Shown: one piece after another, positions 27,843-36,193 of the stretch
Numbering within the stretch: the first letter of the stretch is position 1
Layout of the letters: every line of letters begins with the position of its first letter
DNA from: Pseudomonas sp. SJZ074
GTDB lineage: Bacteria > Pseudomonadota > Gammaproteobacteria > Pseudomonadales > Pseudomonadaceae
DNA: 64,000 bases
Direction of reading: 5' to 3'
Assembly (NCBI RefSeq): GCF_007828215.1
Contig: NZ_VIUE01000011.1
Span: 1 to 64,000, forward strand
Notes under the pieces: generated by a model
The model's input: only the letters and a program-made list of their open reading frames with translations
The model's database searches: none
Told to the model about the DNA's origin: nothing
Program-made: the position numbers and the translations under genes

Positions 27843-27881
27843 ATTCTGTGGGGTCCTGTCAGTCAGTTCCCTCGCCATTTT

Positions 27882-28895
27882 TCATTTCAAATGCTGTTTC
27901 AACTCCTCCGACACCTGCAACATCGCTGAACGCACCGCGGGCACCTGGCTGACCACGTTGAGCAGGCCATAGTCGTGAATCATGCCGTTGTAGCGCACCG
28001 CCGTGACCGGCACCCCGGCCGCATCCAGTTTACGTGCGTAGGCTTCACCTTCATCGCGCAGCACATCGGCTTCGGCGGTCTGCACCAACGCGGGCGGCAG
28101 GCCCTTGAGTTGTGCGGTGCTGGCCCGCAGCGGCGAAGCGTAGATCTCGTTACGTTGTCCGGCATCGGTGGTGTAGTTGTCCCAGAACCATTTCATCATG
28201 TTCTTGCTGAGGAAATGTCCCTCGGCGAATTGGTTGTAGGACGCGGTCTCGAAACTCGCATCGGTCACCGGCCATAACAACGCCTGGAAGCGAATTGCCG
28301 GCGTGCCCTTGTCCTTGGCCATCAAGGCCACGACGGCTGCCATGTTGCCGCCGACACTGTTACCCGCCACGGCCAGGCGTTTGCCGTCGACATTGATCTG
28401 CTTACCGTGCTCGGCCACCCATTTGGTCGCGGCATAGGCCTGGTTGATCGCTACTGGGTAATGCGCCTCAGGGGAGGGCGTGTAGTTGACGAATACCGCC
28501 ACGGCTCCCGATCCCGCCACCAGATCCCGAACCAGGCGTTCATGGGTTGGGAAATCTCCCAGGACCCAGCCACCGCCGTGGAAGAACATGAACACGGGTA
28601 GCTCACCCTTGACCCCGGCCGGGCGAACGATGGTCAGGCTGATCGACTGGCCATCGACCTGGATGGTCTTCTCGCTGACATCCGCCTTGGGCAAGGTCAG
28701 TTTTACCCCCGCCTGGGCACCGACCAGTACTGCCCGGGCATCCTTCGGCGAAAGTTGTTCCAGGGGCTTGCCGGTGCCGGCATTCAATGCATCGAGAAAC
28801 GCCTGGGTGTTGTGCTCGACGATGCCGTCGGCGAAGGCGCTGCTGACGCCAAGTGCGAGTAGGGTGCCGGTCAGGGCCTGGGTGAACGTGTTCAT
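27882..28895 (-). CDS. Alpha/beta hydrolase, hormone-sensitive-lipase family, exported
   Basis: This 337-residue esterase has a signal peptide (ALTGTLLALGVSSAFA). The oxyanion motif HGGGWVLG and the nucleophile elbow GNSVGGN place it in the HSL (family IV) esterases. ETAEADVLRDEGEAYARKL and MIHDYGLL supply the catalytic Asp and His. The substrate is unknown. It lies 34 bases downstream of ohr on the same strand, so it may share the peroxide-responsive transcript. Confidence 0.9.
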   Translation of the reverse strand: MNTFTQALTGTLLALGVSSAFADGIVEHNTQAFLDALNAGTGKPLEQLSPKDARAVLVGAQAGVKLTLPKADVSEKTIQVDGQSISLTIVRPAGVKGELPVFMFFHGGGWVLGDFPTHERLVRDLVAGSGAVAVFVNYTPSPEAHYPVAINQAYAATKWVAEHGKQINVDGKRLAVAGNSVGGNMAAVVALMAKDKGTPAIRFQALLWPVTDASFETASYNQFAEGHFLSKNMMKWFWDNYTTDAGQRNEIYASPLRASTAQLKGLPPALVQTAEADVLRDEGEAYARKLDAAGVPVTAVRYNGMIHDYGLLNVVSQVPAVRSAMLQVSEELKQHLK

Positions 28896-28929
28896 GGGAA
28901 TCTCCTTGGGTTCGGTCCGGATCGGTGGG

Positions 28930-29349
28930 TTAAACGGTCACGTGCAGGCGCACATCAACGTTGCCACGGGTGGCGTTGGAGTACGGGCAGACCTGGTGAG
29001 CCGCGTCCACCAGGCTTTGCGCGTCGGAATGGTCCAGGCCGGGCAAGCTGATGTGCAGGTCGATGTCGAGGCCGAAACCGCCGGGAATCTGACCGATGCC
29101 GACGTGGGCGGTAATCGAGGCGTTGTCCGGGATCTTGCGTTTGCTTTGGCCGGCGACGAATTTCAGGGCGCCGATGAAGCAGGCCGAATAGCCGGCGGCA
29201 AACAGCTGTTCCGGGTTGGTCGCCGCACCGCCGGCGCCACCAAGTTCTTTCGGGGTGGCGAGTTTGACGTCGAGAATGTTGTCGCTGGAGATCGCACGAC
29301 CGTCACGGCCGCCGGTGGAGGTTGCGATTGCGGTGTAGAGAGTTTGCAT
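28930..29349 (-). CDS. ohr: Organic hydroperoxide resistance protein Ohr
   Basis: This 139-residue thiol peroxidase of the OsmC superfamily reduces organic and lipid hydroperoxides. The two catalytic cysteines are visible: Cys57 in GYSACFIGAL and Cys121 in HQVCPYSNA. Its promoter region contains two OhrR-type operators, and ohrR lies directly upstream in tandem. Confidence 0.96.
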   Translation of the reverse strand: MQTLYTAIATSTGGRDGRAISSDNILDVKLATPKELGGAGGAATNPEQLFAAGYSACFIGALKFVAGQSKRKIPDNASITAHVGIGQIPGGFGLDIDLHISLPGLDHSDAQSLVDAAHQVCPYSNATRGNVDVRLHVTV

Positions 29350-29378
29350 GATGAGAGCCTCGTTTCCGGGTTGTGTTG

Positions 29379-29446
29379 TTGCGCTAAATATTTGCGCGCT
29401 AAGTAGATGCGAGGAAAATATAGATCGCTAATATTTAGTGCGCAAG
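29379..29446. promoter_or_regulatory. Two OhrR-type operators upstream of ohr
   Basis: TTGCGCTAAATATTTGCGC (from 29379) and, in reverse orientation, TTGCGCACTAAATATTAGCG (ending about 29446) share the core TTGCGC-n-TAAATATT-n-GCG. Such AT-rich palindromes with GCGC flanks resemble known OhrR sites. They lie 30-100 bases upstream of the ohr start. Confidence 0.75.
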
Positions 29447-29553
29447 TTAAATTTTGGATCGACTTCCTGTCTTTCAAGCTAAATAGCCATGAAAGCCTTG
29501 AGTTAGAGCTGTTCGGTCGTGATGGATTTTTTTGCGGAGGCTGGAAAGACGCC

Positions 29554-29644
29554 ATCGCGAGCAGGCTCGCTCCCACAGGGATCCGTGGTGGACGCGATTT
29601 CTGCGGACACTCAGAACCAGGGTGGGAGCGAGCCTGCTCGCGAT
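29554..29644. repeat. REP inverted pair (GTGGGAGCGAGCCTGCTCGCGAT type)
   Basis: Arms at 29554-29577 and 29622-29644 are reverse complements of the 23-base core. A degenerate third copy (CTTCGCGAGCGAGCTTACC) follows near 29675. All lie between ohrR and ohr, where they may separate the two transcripts. Confidence 0.92.
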
Positions 29645-29705
29645 GGCGGTGGGTCAGTCGAAGAAGGGGGATGTCTTCGCGAGCGAGCTTACCCCTGGGG
29701 ATGGG

Positions 29706-30167
29706 TTACAGACTGTCTTGCAAGTGGCTGCGCAGTGCCTGCAGGTCCAGTTGTAGCTTTTTCAGCTGTTCCAGTGTCTGGCCGCTGGCGGCGAGGATGC
29801 ACTGGGGGATATCGAGGGCTTTTTCATGGAGTGCGCGGCCCTGTTCGGTGAGCTCGACGATTACCACGCGCTCATCTTCACGGCTGCGGGTGCGGCTGAG
29901 CAGGCCTTCGACCTCCAGGCGCTTGAGCAGCGGCGTCAGCGAGCCGGGGTCGGTGAGCAAGCGCGTGCTGATTTCACCGACGGTCAAGCCGTCTTTTTCC
30001 CACAACACCATCATCGCCAGATACTGCGGATAGGTCAGGCCCAGGGCTTGCAACAACGGCTTGTAGACCTTGGTCATCATCAGCGACGTGGAATGCAGGG
30101 CAAAGCAGACCTGGTTGTCGAGCAACAGGGCTTCGCAGGGGGCGGGGGTGTCGCGCTGGGGGCTCAT
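29706..30167 (-). CDS. ohrR: MarR-family organic peroxide sensor OhrR
   Basis: This 153-residue repressor of ohr is inactivated by organic hydroperoxides through an N-terminal cysteine, here Cys21 in DNQVCFALHS. The winged helix reads LTVGEISTRLLTDPGSLTPLLKRLEVEGLL and RSREDERVVIVELTEQG. It precedes ohr in tandem. Its closest homologue in the window is the ospR gene at 43412. Confidence 0.94.
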   Translation of the reverse strand: MSPQRDTPAPCEALLLDNQVCFALHSTSLMMTKVYKPLLQALGLTYPQYLAMMVLWEKDGLTVGEISTRLLTDPGSLTPLLKRLEVEGLLSRTRSREDERVVIVELTEQGRALHEKALDIPQCILAASGQTLEQLKKLQLDLQALRSHLQDSL

Positions 30168-30311
30168 GGCAAAACCTTCAATCGATAATGCTATGAATCT
30201 AGCGTGCGAACCTTTAAGGCGCCAGATAATTCCGACATTCTGATCGGATGTTGCGTTTCCCCGCCGACGTCAACTGCGTAGGATAGACGCCCTGATGAAG
30301 GGGGAACGTCT

Positions 30312-31061
30312 GTGATCGAAGTTGCATTGTATCTGGTGCTGGGGGCTGCGTTGGGCACCTTGGGGGGATTGTTCGGTATCGGTGGTGGGCTGATCGCGAT
30401 TCCGGTGCTGGGCGTATGGTTCGGTCTGGATCAGCAGATCGCCCAAGGCACTGCCCTGGTGATGGTGGTTCCCAATGTGATGCTCGCGTTGTGGCGTTAT
30501 CACCAGCGCAATCGCATCGAATTGCGTCATGTGCTGCCGCTGGCCTCCATGGGTTTCTGCTTTGCCTGGCTCGGCTCGATCTGGGCCGTCGGTGTCGACG
30601 CCGAAAGCATGCGAATCGGCTTCGTCGCGTTCCTGGTCGCGCTGGCGGCCTATAACCTGATCCGAATGTTTTCCGCCACCGCACCGGCTTCAGCGCAGAT
30701 GCGCCACGGCTGGCCATGGCTGGGGGTGCTGGGGGCGGCATCCGGGACCATGGGCGGTCTGTTCGGGGTCGGCGGTGCTGTCGTCGCGACACCAATCCTG
30801 ACCAGCGTGTTCGGCACCACCCAAGTGGTCGCTCAAGGATTGTCGTTGTCGCTGGCCTTGCCCAGTACCGGCGTTACCCTGGCCACCTATGCATTCCACC
30901 ATCAAGTGGATTGGTGGATCGGCTTGCCATTGGCCGTCGGCGGTCTGCTGAGCATCAGTTGGGGCGTGAAAGTCGCCCACGCCATGCCGGAGCGGCTGTT
31001 GCGCGGGCTGTTCTGCGGGTTCCTGGTGCTGTGCGCGGTGCTGCTCGCCTTTAAAGTTTGA
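30312..31061 (+). CDS. TauE/SafE-family membrane permease
   Basis: This 249-residue protein has about eight transmembrane segments arranged as two repeats, each opening with a glycine-rich motif (LGTLGGLFGIGGGLIAIP and GTMGGLFGVGGAVVATP). Members export sulfite, sulfoacetate or related anions; the substrate here is unknown. A GTG start at 30312 follows GGGGAA. The last codons overlap by 11 bases with the end of the converging LysR gene. Confidence 0.9.
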   Translation: MIEVALYLVLGAALGTLGGLFGIGGGLIAIPVLGVWFGLDQQIAQGTALVMVVPNVMLALWRYHQRNRIELRHVLPLASMGFCFAWLGSIWAVGVDAESMRIGFVAFLVALAAYNLIRMFSATAPASAQMRHGWPWLGVLGAASGTMGGLFGVGGAVVATPILTSVFGTTQVVAQGLSLSLALPSTGVTLATYAFHHQVDWWIGLPLAVGGLLSISWGVKVAHAMPERLLRGLFCGFLVLCAVLLAFKV

Positions 31062-31932
31062 AGCCTTCGACGATGTGCTCGGCCAGGCACTCGGTGATGG
31101 GCGACGGATTGTGCAGGTTGCGGATCAGCATGATGCTGGCCTCGGGCAGCTCCGGCAGGTTTTCGGCTTCGCCGAGCACGCGCATGTCCGGTGTCAGCAG
31201 GCTTTCCAGTTGCGCGGTGATCGCCAGTCCCGCGCCCACCACTGCCATGAGAGCCGACAGGCTGGAACTGTTATAGGCCACACGATACTCGCGGCCCATG
31301 GCATCCAGAGCATTGCAAGCCCACTGTCGACAGAAGCAATCGCTATTGAACATCGCCAGCGGCAGCGGTGTTTTCTCATGGGCGCTGAAGCACGCCGCTT
31401 CGGCCCAGACAAAGCGCTCCTTGCGCAATAGCTGACCGATTTCATCCCCCGGTTTGCGAGTAACGATCGACAGGTCCAGGTCCTGGCGCAGCAGCAACTG
31501 CTTGGACGATTCGCAGTGCACTTCAATCTCGATCAACGGATAAAACTGGGCGAAGCGCTGCAGGATGCCGGGCAGGAAGCGCATGACGTAGTCATCCGGC
31601 GTGCCGATGCGCACGGTGCCGACCATGTGCGGTTCACGCAGGGTATTGAACACTTCGCTGTGCAGCTTGAGGATGCGTCGGGCATAGCCCAACAGCACCT
31701 GGCCTTCGGCGGTGAGTTTGACCTGGCGCCCGTCACGCTCGAACAATCGTCGCTGCAGCACATCTTCCTCGAGGCGCTTCATCTGCATGCTGACGGCGGA
31801 TTGGGTGCGATTGACCAATTCACCGGCGCGGGTAAAACCGCCCTGGTCGGCGATGGCGACGAAGGTCCGCAGCACTTCCGTATCGATGCTCGGGTAACTC
31901 GACAATTGATCAATCTCCGAGATGTATTGCAT
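31051..31932 (-). CDS. LysR-family transcriptional regulator
   Basis: This regulator has about 293 residues. The helix-turn-helix reads LRTFVAIADQGGFTRAGELV and TQSAVSMQMKRLEEDV. The effector domain follows (VRIGTPDDYVMRFLPGILQRF). The start is uncertain between ATG codons at 31932 and 31941; neither has a clear ribosome site. It converges with the TauE-type gene, so that permease is not its obvious target. The divergently transcribed DUF1127 gene lies 70 bases away and may be regulated by it. Confidence 0.88.
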   Translation of the reverse strand: MQYISEIDQLSSYPSIDTEVLRTFVAIADQGGFTRAGELVNRTQSAVSMQMKRLEEDVLQRRLFERDGRQVKLTAEGQVLLGYARRILKLHSEVFNTLREPHMVGTVRIGTPDDYVMRFLPGILQRFAQFYPLIEIEVHCESSKQLLLRQDLDLSIVTRKPGDEIGQLLRKERFVWAEAACFSAHEKTPLPLAMFNSDCFCRQWACNALDAMGREYRVAYNSSSLSALMAVVGAGLAITAQLESLLTPDMRVLGEAENLPELPEASIMLIRNLHNPSPITECLAEHIVEGFKL

Positions 31933-32002
31933 AAGAAACATTCGTTGGATTGATCTTAGCCTTGGGGCGAGACTTGAACCACCCCCAACGGAGGACATCA
32001 CG

Positions 32003-32221
32003 ATGAAAGGTCAGAAAGGATACGTATCGATAGATAGGCATTCATTCCATTTTTCCCTCAGCGATCTGCTGCACAAGTTTAGCCGCTGGTATGAATTGCA
32101 CCACGAGCGCGAATTGCTCGCCGGTCTGAGCGACGAGGCGCTCAAGGATATCGGCGTCAGCCGTGCAGATGTAGAACAGGAAGTGGTTCGGCCATTCTGG
32201 GATGATCCACTGCACAAATGA
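32003..32221 (+). CDS. Small DUF1127 protein
   Basis: The protein has 72 residues. The C-terminal half carries the arginine-rich amphipathic DUF1127 pattern (WYELHHERELLAGLSDEALKDIGVSRADV). Small DUF1127 proteins bind RNA and tune phosphate, carbon or nitrogen metabolism in Alphaproteobacteria; in Pseudomonas the role is less clear. GGAGG precedes the ATG. Confidence 0.88.
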   Translation: MKGQKGYVSIDRHSFHFSLSDLLHKFSRWYELHHERELLAGLSDEALKDIGVSRADVEQEVVRPFWDDPLHK

Positions 32222-32285
32222 GCCTTCCCTCCCTACACAAATCGATAACTGGTGAGGTAGGTTGCGAGCAGAGAAGGAGATCTCC

Positions 32286-33515
32286 ATGCCCGCGACTGTA
32301 TCCTTTACCCTCAAACAGGCCCGGCGTCTGGCGTTGGCCGCCCAGGGATTCAATGGGCGGCTGCCGCCGGCTTCGGTGCAACCCTCTCGCCTCAATCGCC
32401 TGATCGAACGCCTCGGCGTGCTGCAGATCGATTCGGTCAATGCCCTGGTACGTTCGCATTACCTCCCGCTGTTTTCCCGTCTCGGTCACTACAACCCCGA
32501 ACTGCTCGATCAAGCTGCCTGGAGCCGGGGGCGACGGCGCACGCTGTTCGAATACTGGGGGCACGAAGCGTCGTTGTTGCCCCTGTCGATGTATCCGCTG
32601 ATGCGCTGGCGCATGGCCCGTGCGGCCCGTGGCGAAGGCATCTACCAACAATTGGCGCGGTTCGGCCGTGAGCGGCAGGATGTCATTCATCGCGTCCTGG
32701 CGGCGGTCCGGGAGCAGGGCGCCCTGGGCGCCGGGAGTCTGTCCACACGGGCGGAAAAGGCCGGCCCCTGGTGGGACTGGAGTGCCGAGAAGCATGCGCT
32801 GGAGTGGCTGTTCGCCGCGGGCGAAGTCACGGTGGCCGGGCGACGCGGCTTCGAGCGGCTCTACGACTTGCCGCAGCGGGTGTTTCCGGCTTCGATCCTG
32901 GAGCAACCGGTTCCGGACGAGGCCCAGGCCCAGCGCGCCTTGCTGCTGCATGCCGCTGGGGCGTTGGGTGTCGGCACCGAAAAGGACCTGCGCGACTATT
33001 TCCGCCTCGATCCGGCCGATAGCCGTGGGCGACTGGCCGAGCTGGAGGAAGCCGGTGAGCTGTGGCGCTGCCAGGTGCAAGGCTGGAGGCAGCCGGCCTG
33101 GTGTCTGCCGGAAGGGAAAATTCCCCGCAACGTGACGACCAGCGCCTTGCTCTCGCCGTTCGATTCATTGGTCTGGGAGCGCAATCGTACCGAACGGCTG
33201 TTCGACTTCCGTTATCGCCTGGAAATCTACACCCCGGCGCACAAGCGGGTGTATGGCTATTACGTGTTGCCGTTCCTGCATAACGAACGCATTGCCGCTC
33301 GGGTGGACCTGCGGGCGGAGCGAGCCCATGGCCGGTTGGCGGTGCACGCCGTGCATGAGGAGCAGCCAGGGTTGGACGAGGAGGGTGCGCACGCGCTGGC
33401 GGTGAACCTGCGGCGCATGGCCGACTGGTTGGGGTTGGAGCGGGTTCAGCTTAATTGCCAGCGGGTGGGTGGGGTTCGGTTGGCGGAGGTGTTGGCCGGG
33501 ATCTCGGGTGACTGA
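32286..33515 (+). CDS. YcaQ/AlkX-type winged-helix DNA glycosylase
   Basis: This 409-residue protein belongs to the HTH_42/YcaQ family, whose E. coli member unhooks alkylated bases and interstrand crosslinks. The repeated winged-helix layout is seen, with the N-terminal LNRLIERLGVLQIDSVNALVRSHYLPLFSRLG block containing the family's catalytic L-Q-x-D segment, and YYVLPFLHNERIAARVDLRAER near the C terminus. AAGGAGA precedes the ATG at 32286. It stands alone, followed by a REP pair. Confidence 0.88.
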   Translation: MPATVSFTLKQARRLALAAQGFNGRLPPASVQPSRLNRLIERLGVLQIDSVNALVRSHYLPLFSRLGHYNPELLDQAAWSRGRRRTLFEYWGHEASLLPLSMYPLMRWRMARAARGEGIYQQLARFGRERQDVIHRVLAAVREQGALGAGSLSTRAEKAGPWWDWSAEKHALEWLFAAGEVTVAGRRGFERLYDLPQRVFPASILEQPVPDEAQAQRALLLHAAGALGVGTEKDLRDYFRLDPADSRGRLAELEEAGELWRCQVQGWRQPAWCLPEGKIPRNVTTSALLSPFDSLVWERNRTERLFDFRYRLEIYTPAHKRVYGYYVLPFLHNERIAARVDLRAERAHGRLAVHAVHEEQPGLDEEGAHALAVNLRRMADWLGLERVQLNCQRVGGVRLAEVLAGISGD

Positions 33516-33524
33516 TCCGGCGCT

Positions 33525-33615
33525 ATCGCGAGCAGGCTCGCTCCCACAGTGGAATGCTGGCGAACACATAATCTGTGAACGGCACGGTCGATGTGGGAGC
33601 GAGCCTGCTCGCGAT
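33525..33615. repeat. REP inverted pair
   Basis: Arms ATCGCGAGCAGGCTCGCTCC (from 33525) and its complement (ending 33615) are the same family as the ohr-ohrR pair. They fill the gap between two converging genes. Confidence 0.93.
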
Positions 33616-33648
33616 GAGGGATTCACAGGCGCTGCATAATCACCTGAC

Positions 33649-34998
33649 TCACCGCCGAACCTGCTTCAACGTCTCGGCAATCAAGAACGCCAGTTCCAGC
33701 GACTGGTCGGCATTCATCCGCGGATCGCAATGGGTGTGATAACGATCCGATAGTCCATCCTCGGTAATCGGCCGTGCGCCGCCGATGCATTCGGTGACGT
33801 TCTGCCCGGTCATCTCGATGTGAATACCGCCGGCATAAGTGCCTTCGGCTTCGTGGACCTGGAAGAACTGCTTCACTTCCCCGAGGATCTGCGCAAAGTC
33901 CCGGGTCTTGTAGCCGCTGCTGGCCTTGATGGTGTTGCCGTGCATGGGGTCGGAGCTCCACAGCACCTGCTTGCCTTCGCGTTGCACGGCACGCAATAGC
34001 TGCGGCAGATGATCGCCGACCTTATTCGCGCCCATCCGCGCAATCAGGTTCAGCCGACCCGGATCGTTGTCCGGGTTGAGTACGTCGATCAGGCGGATCA
34101 GGTCGTCAGGGTTCATGCTCGGGCCGACCTTGACCCCGATAGGGTTGTTCACGCCGCGCAGGAATTCGACATGGGCACCGTCCAACTGACGGGTGCGGTC
34201 GCCGATCCACAGCATGTGGGCCGAGCAGTCGTAATAATCGTTGGTCAGGCTGTCCCGGCGCACAAAGGCTTCTTCGTAATTGAGCAGCAGCGCTTCGTGT
34301 GCGGTGAAGAAGCTGGTTTCACGCAGTTGTGGCGAGCTGTCCATGCCGCAGGCGCGCATGAATGCCAGGGTTTCGTCGATGCGGTCGGCCAGGTGGCTGT
34401 ATTTTTCCGCCAGGGCCGAGTTGGCGATGAAATCCAGGTTCCACTTGTGCACCTGGTGCAGGTCTGCAAATCCGCCCTGGGCGAACGCCCGCAGCAGGTT
34501 CAAGGTGGCGGTGGACTGGTGGTAGGACTGCAGCAGGCGTTCCGGATCCGGCACGCGGCTCTGCTCGTCGAAACCGATGCCGTTGACGATGTCGCCCCGG
34601 TAGGCCGGCAGGGTGACGCCGTCGATGGTTTCATCGTTGGCCGAACGTGGCTTGGCGAACTGCCCGGCCATGCGCCCGACCTTGACCACCGGGCAACCGG
34701 CGGCAAAGGTCATGACGATCGCCATTTGCAGCAGGACCTTGAAGGTGTCGCGGATCTTCGCCGCCGAGAACTCCGCGAAGCTTTCGGCGCAATCGCCGCC
34801 TTGCAGCAAAAAAGCCCGGCCCTGGGTGACTTCGGCGAACTGGCGACGCAGTTCCCGGGCTTCTCCGGCAAACACCAGCGGCGGATAGCTGGCGAGGGTC
34901 TGCTCGACTTGCAGCAGGTGCGCCGCGTCGGGGTAGCGGGGTTGTTGCTGGATCGGCAGGGCGCGCCAGCTGTCAGGGCTCCAGGGTTGGCTCATCAT
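33649..34998 (-). CDS. Class II DAHP synthase
   Basis: This 449-residue plant/actinobacterial-type 3-deoxy-7-phosphoheptulonate synthase is unrelated in sequence to the class I enzyme at 20149. Motifs are [42 protein letters not shown]-like [26 protein letters not shown] and [18 protein letters not shown]. In Pseudomonas such enzymes serve general or secondary (phenazine-linked) aromatic synthesis. No phenazine genes are nearby, so this is probably the general copy. Two adjacent ATG codons (34998, 34995) can start it. Confidence 0.94.
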   Translation of the reverse strand: MMSQPWSPDSWRALPIQQQPRYPDAAHLLQVEQTLASYPPLVFAGEARELRRQFAEVTQGRAFLLQGGDCAESFAEFSAAKIRDTFKVLLQMAIVMTFAAGCPVVKVGRMAGQFAKPRSANDETIDGVTLPAYRGDIVNGIGFDEQSRVPDPERLLQSYHQSTATLNLLRAFAQGGFADLHQVHKWNLDFIANSALAEKYSHLADRIDETLAFMRACGMDSSPQLRETSFFTAHEALLLNYEEAFVRRDSLTNDYYDCSAHMLWIGDRTRQLDGAHVEFLRGVNNPIGVKVGPSMNPDDLIRLIDVLNPDNDPGRLNLIARMGANKVGDHLPQLLRAVQREGKQVLWSSDPMHGNTIKASSGYKTRDFAQILGEVKQFFQVHEAEGTYAGGIHIEMTGQNVTECIGGARPITEDGLSDRYHTHCDPRMNADQSLELAFLIAETLKQVRR

Positions 34999-35134
34999 GA
35001 TCTCTAGGTGGTTGACGCTCGGGCGGCCATGTTATCAGCAAAGTTATCAGCAAATTAGTGCGTGACCTGCTCCCGTCGCTTGGCCGACAATTACGCTTTT
35101 GCCGCAGCCCGCCCGGCAAGCATCAGGAGATGAA

Positions 35135-35890
35135 ATGACAGAGGAGCGCGTCGAGCATCTGCTCGCCGAGGTGCATGACGAGTTCGGCATGATCCGGGTC
35201 TTCGAAGTGGCCGATTACCGGTTTCTCGAATTCGGCGATGCCATCGAGCAGAGCTGCGTGTTCACGGCCGATCCAAGCTGGCTCGAATATGACTACACCC
35301 GCGCGATGCTGATCGGTGCGTTGTGCCACGAGCAACCGGAAAGCGCGCTGTTCCTGGGCTTGGGTGCCGGTACGTTGACCCAGGCCTGCCTCCGGTTTCT
35401 GCCGCTGGAAGACGTCGAGGCCATCGAACTGCGTCCCGACGTGCCGCGCCTGGCCATCGAATACCTGGGCCTGGATGACGATCCACGGCTGTACATCCGT
35501 GTCGGCGATGCGTTGGAGTTACTGGAAACCGCAGAGCCCGCGGACCTGATTTTCGTCGACCTCTACACCGATGTCGGCCCCGGCGTCGGTCATCTGGCCT
35601 GGGGCTTCCTGGAAAACTGCCAGAAGCGCCTGAACCCCGGCGGCTGGCTGGTGATCAACCAGTGGGCCACCGACGACGGCAAGCCGCTGGGCGCTGCGCT
35701 GTTGCGTGGCTTGTACCACCGGCACTACTGGGAGCTGCCGGTGAAGGAGGGCAACGTGATCCTGATCGTGCCGGCGGATCTGGAGCAGACGATGGACATG
35801 GAAGGACTGATCGCCCGTGCCGAAGCGTTGGCGCCACGGCTGGGCTATTCGTTGCTGCCGTTGATCAAGGCGATTCGGCCGGCGACTTGA
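35135..35890 (+). CDS. Spermidine synthase-like methyltransferase-fold protein
   Basis: This 251-residue protein has the SpeE-type Rossmann core: LFLGLGAGTLTQACL, VEAIELRPDVPRLAIEYLGL, RVGDALELLE and ADLIFVDLYTDVG. It lacks the N-terminal beta domain and the usual SpeE gate-keeping pattern, so it may not be a true aminopropyltransferase. The start at 35135 follows AGGAGATGAA. Its product and substrate are unknown. Confidence 0.82.
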   Translation: MTEERVEHLLAEVHDEFGMIRVFEVADYRFLEFGDAIEQSCVFTADPSWLEYDYTRAMLIGALCHEQPESALFLGLGAGTLTQACLRFLPLEDVEAIELRPDVPRLAIEYLGLDDDPRLYIRVGDALELLETAEPADLIFVDLYTDVGPGVGHLAWGFLENCQKRLNPGGWLVINQWATDDGKPLGAALLRGLYHRHYWELPVKEGNVILIVPADLEQTMDMEGLIARAEALAPRLGYSLLPLIKAIRPAT

Positions 35891-36193
35891 TACAGCCGAG
35901 AATCCCCTCGCCACAAAGGTGAACCGGTTTAGCCACTGTAAAAAAAGCTCCCTTTTTTGCCGAATTCCGGTATAGTGCGCGCCGGCCTTTAGCCGGGCCG
36001 CGTCAAGGTAGCGCAATTTCGAAGTCAGCTTCGATTGCATGTCCACACAACGGATGCTCCCACGACGTTCTTTTTCATTCATTCGTTTTCGCAAATCCCC
36101 GCCGACAAAGCTGCCAGGGCGACTCTTGAGTCTCAACACGGCATGTGCAGCTTTGGAGCATGGGTCTTTGCGGATGCACTTAGAGGCAGACCC
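35891..36193 (+). promoter_or_regulatory. Long structured leader of the deaD mRNA
   Basis: A -10 box TATAGT lies at 35971-35976, giving a leader of about 210 bases. It holds a GC hairpin near its 5' end (CGGC-cttta-GCCG), a GACTC-tt-GAGTC hairpin at 36121-36132, and an 8-bp helix ATGGGTCT (36160-36167) / AGACCCAT (36188-36195). The second arm includes the A and U of the deaD start codon and the loop carries the AGAGG ribosome site. Cold-dependent translation control is an inference. Confidence 0.65.

Noticed and set aside
26154..27878. 574-codon minus-strand frame
   Set aside because: It is antisense to earP and efp, both of which have clear families and motifs.
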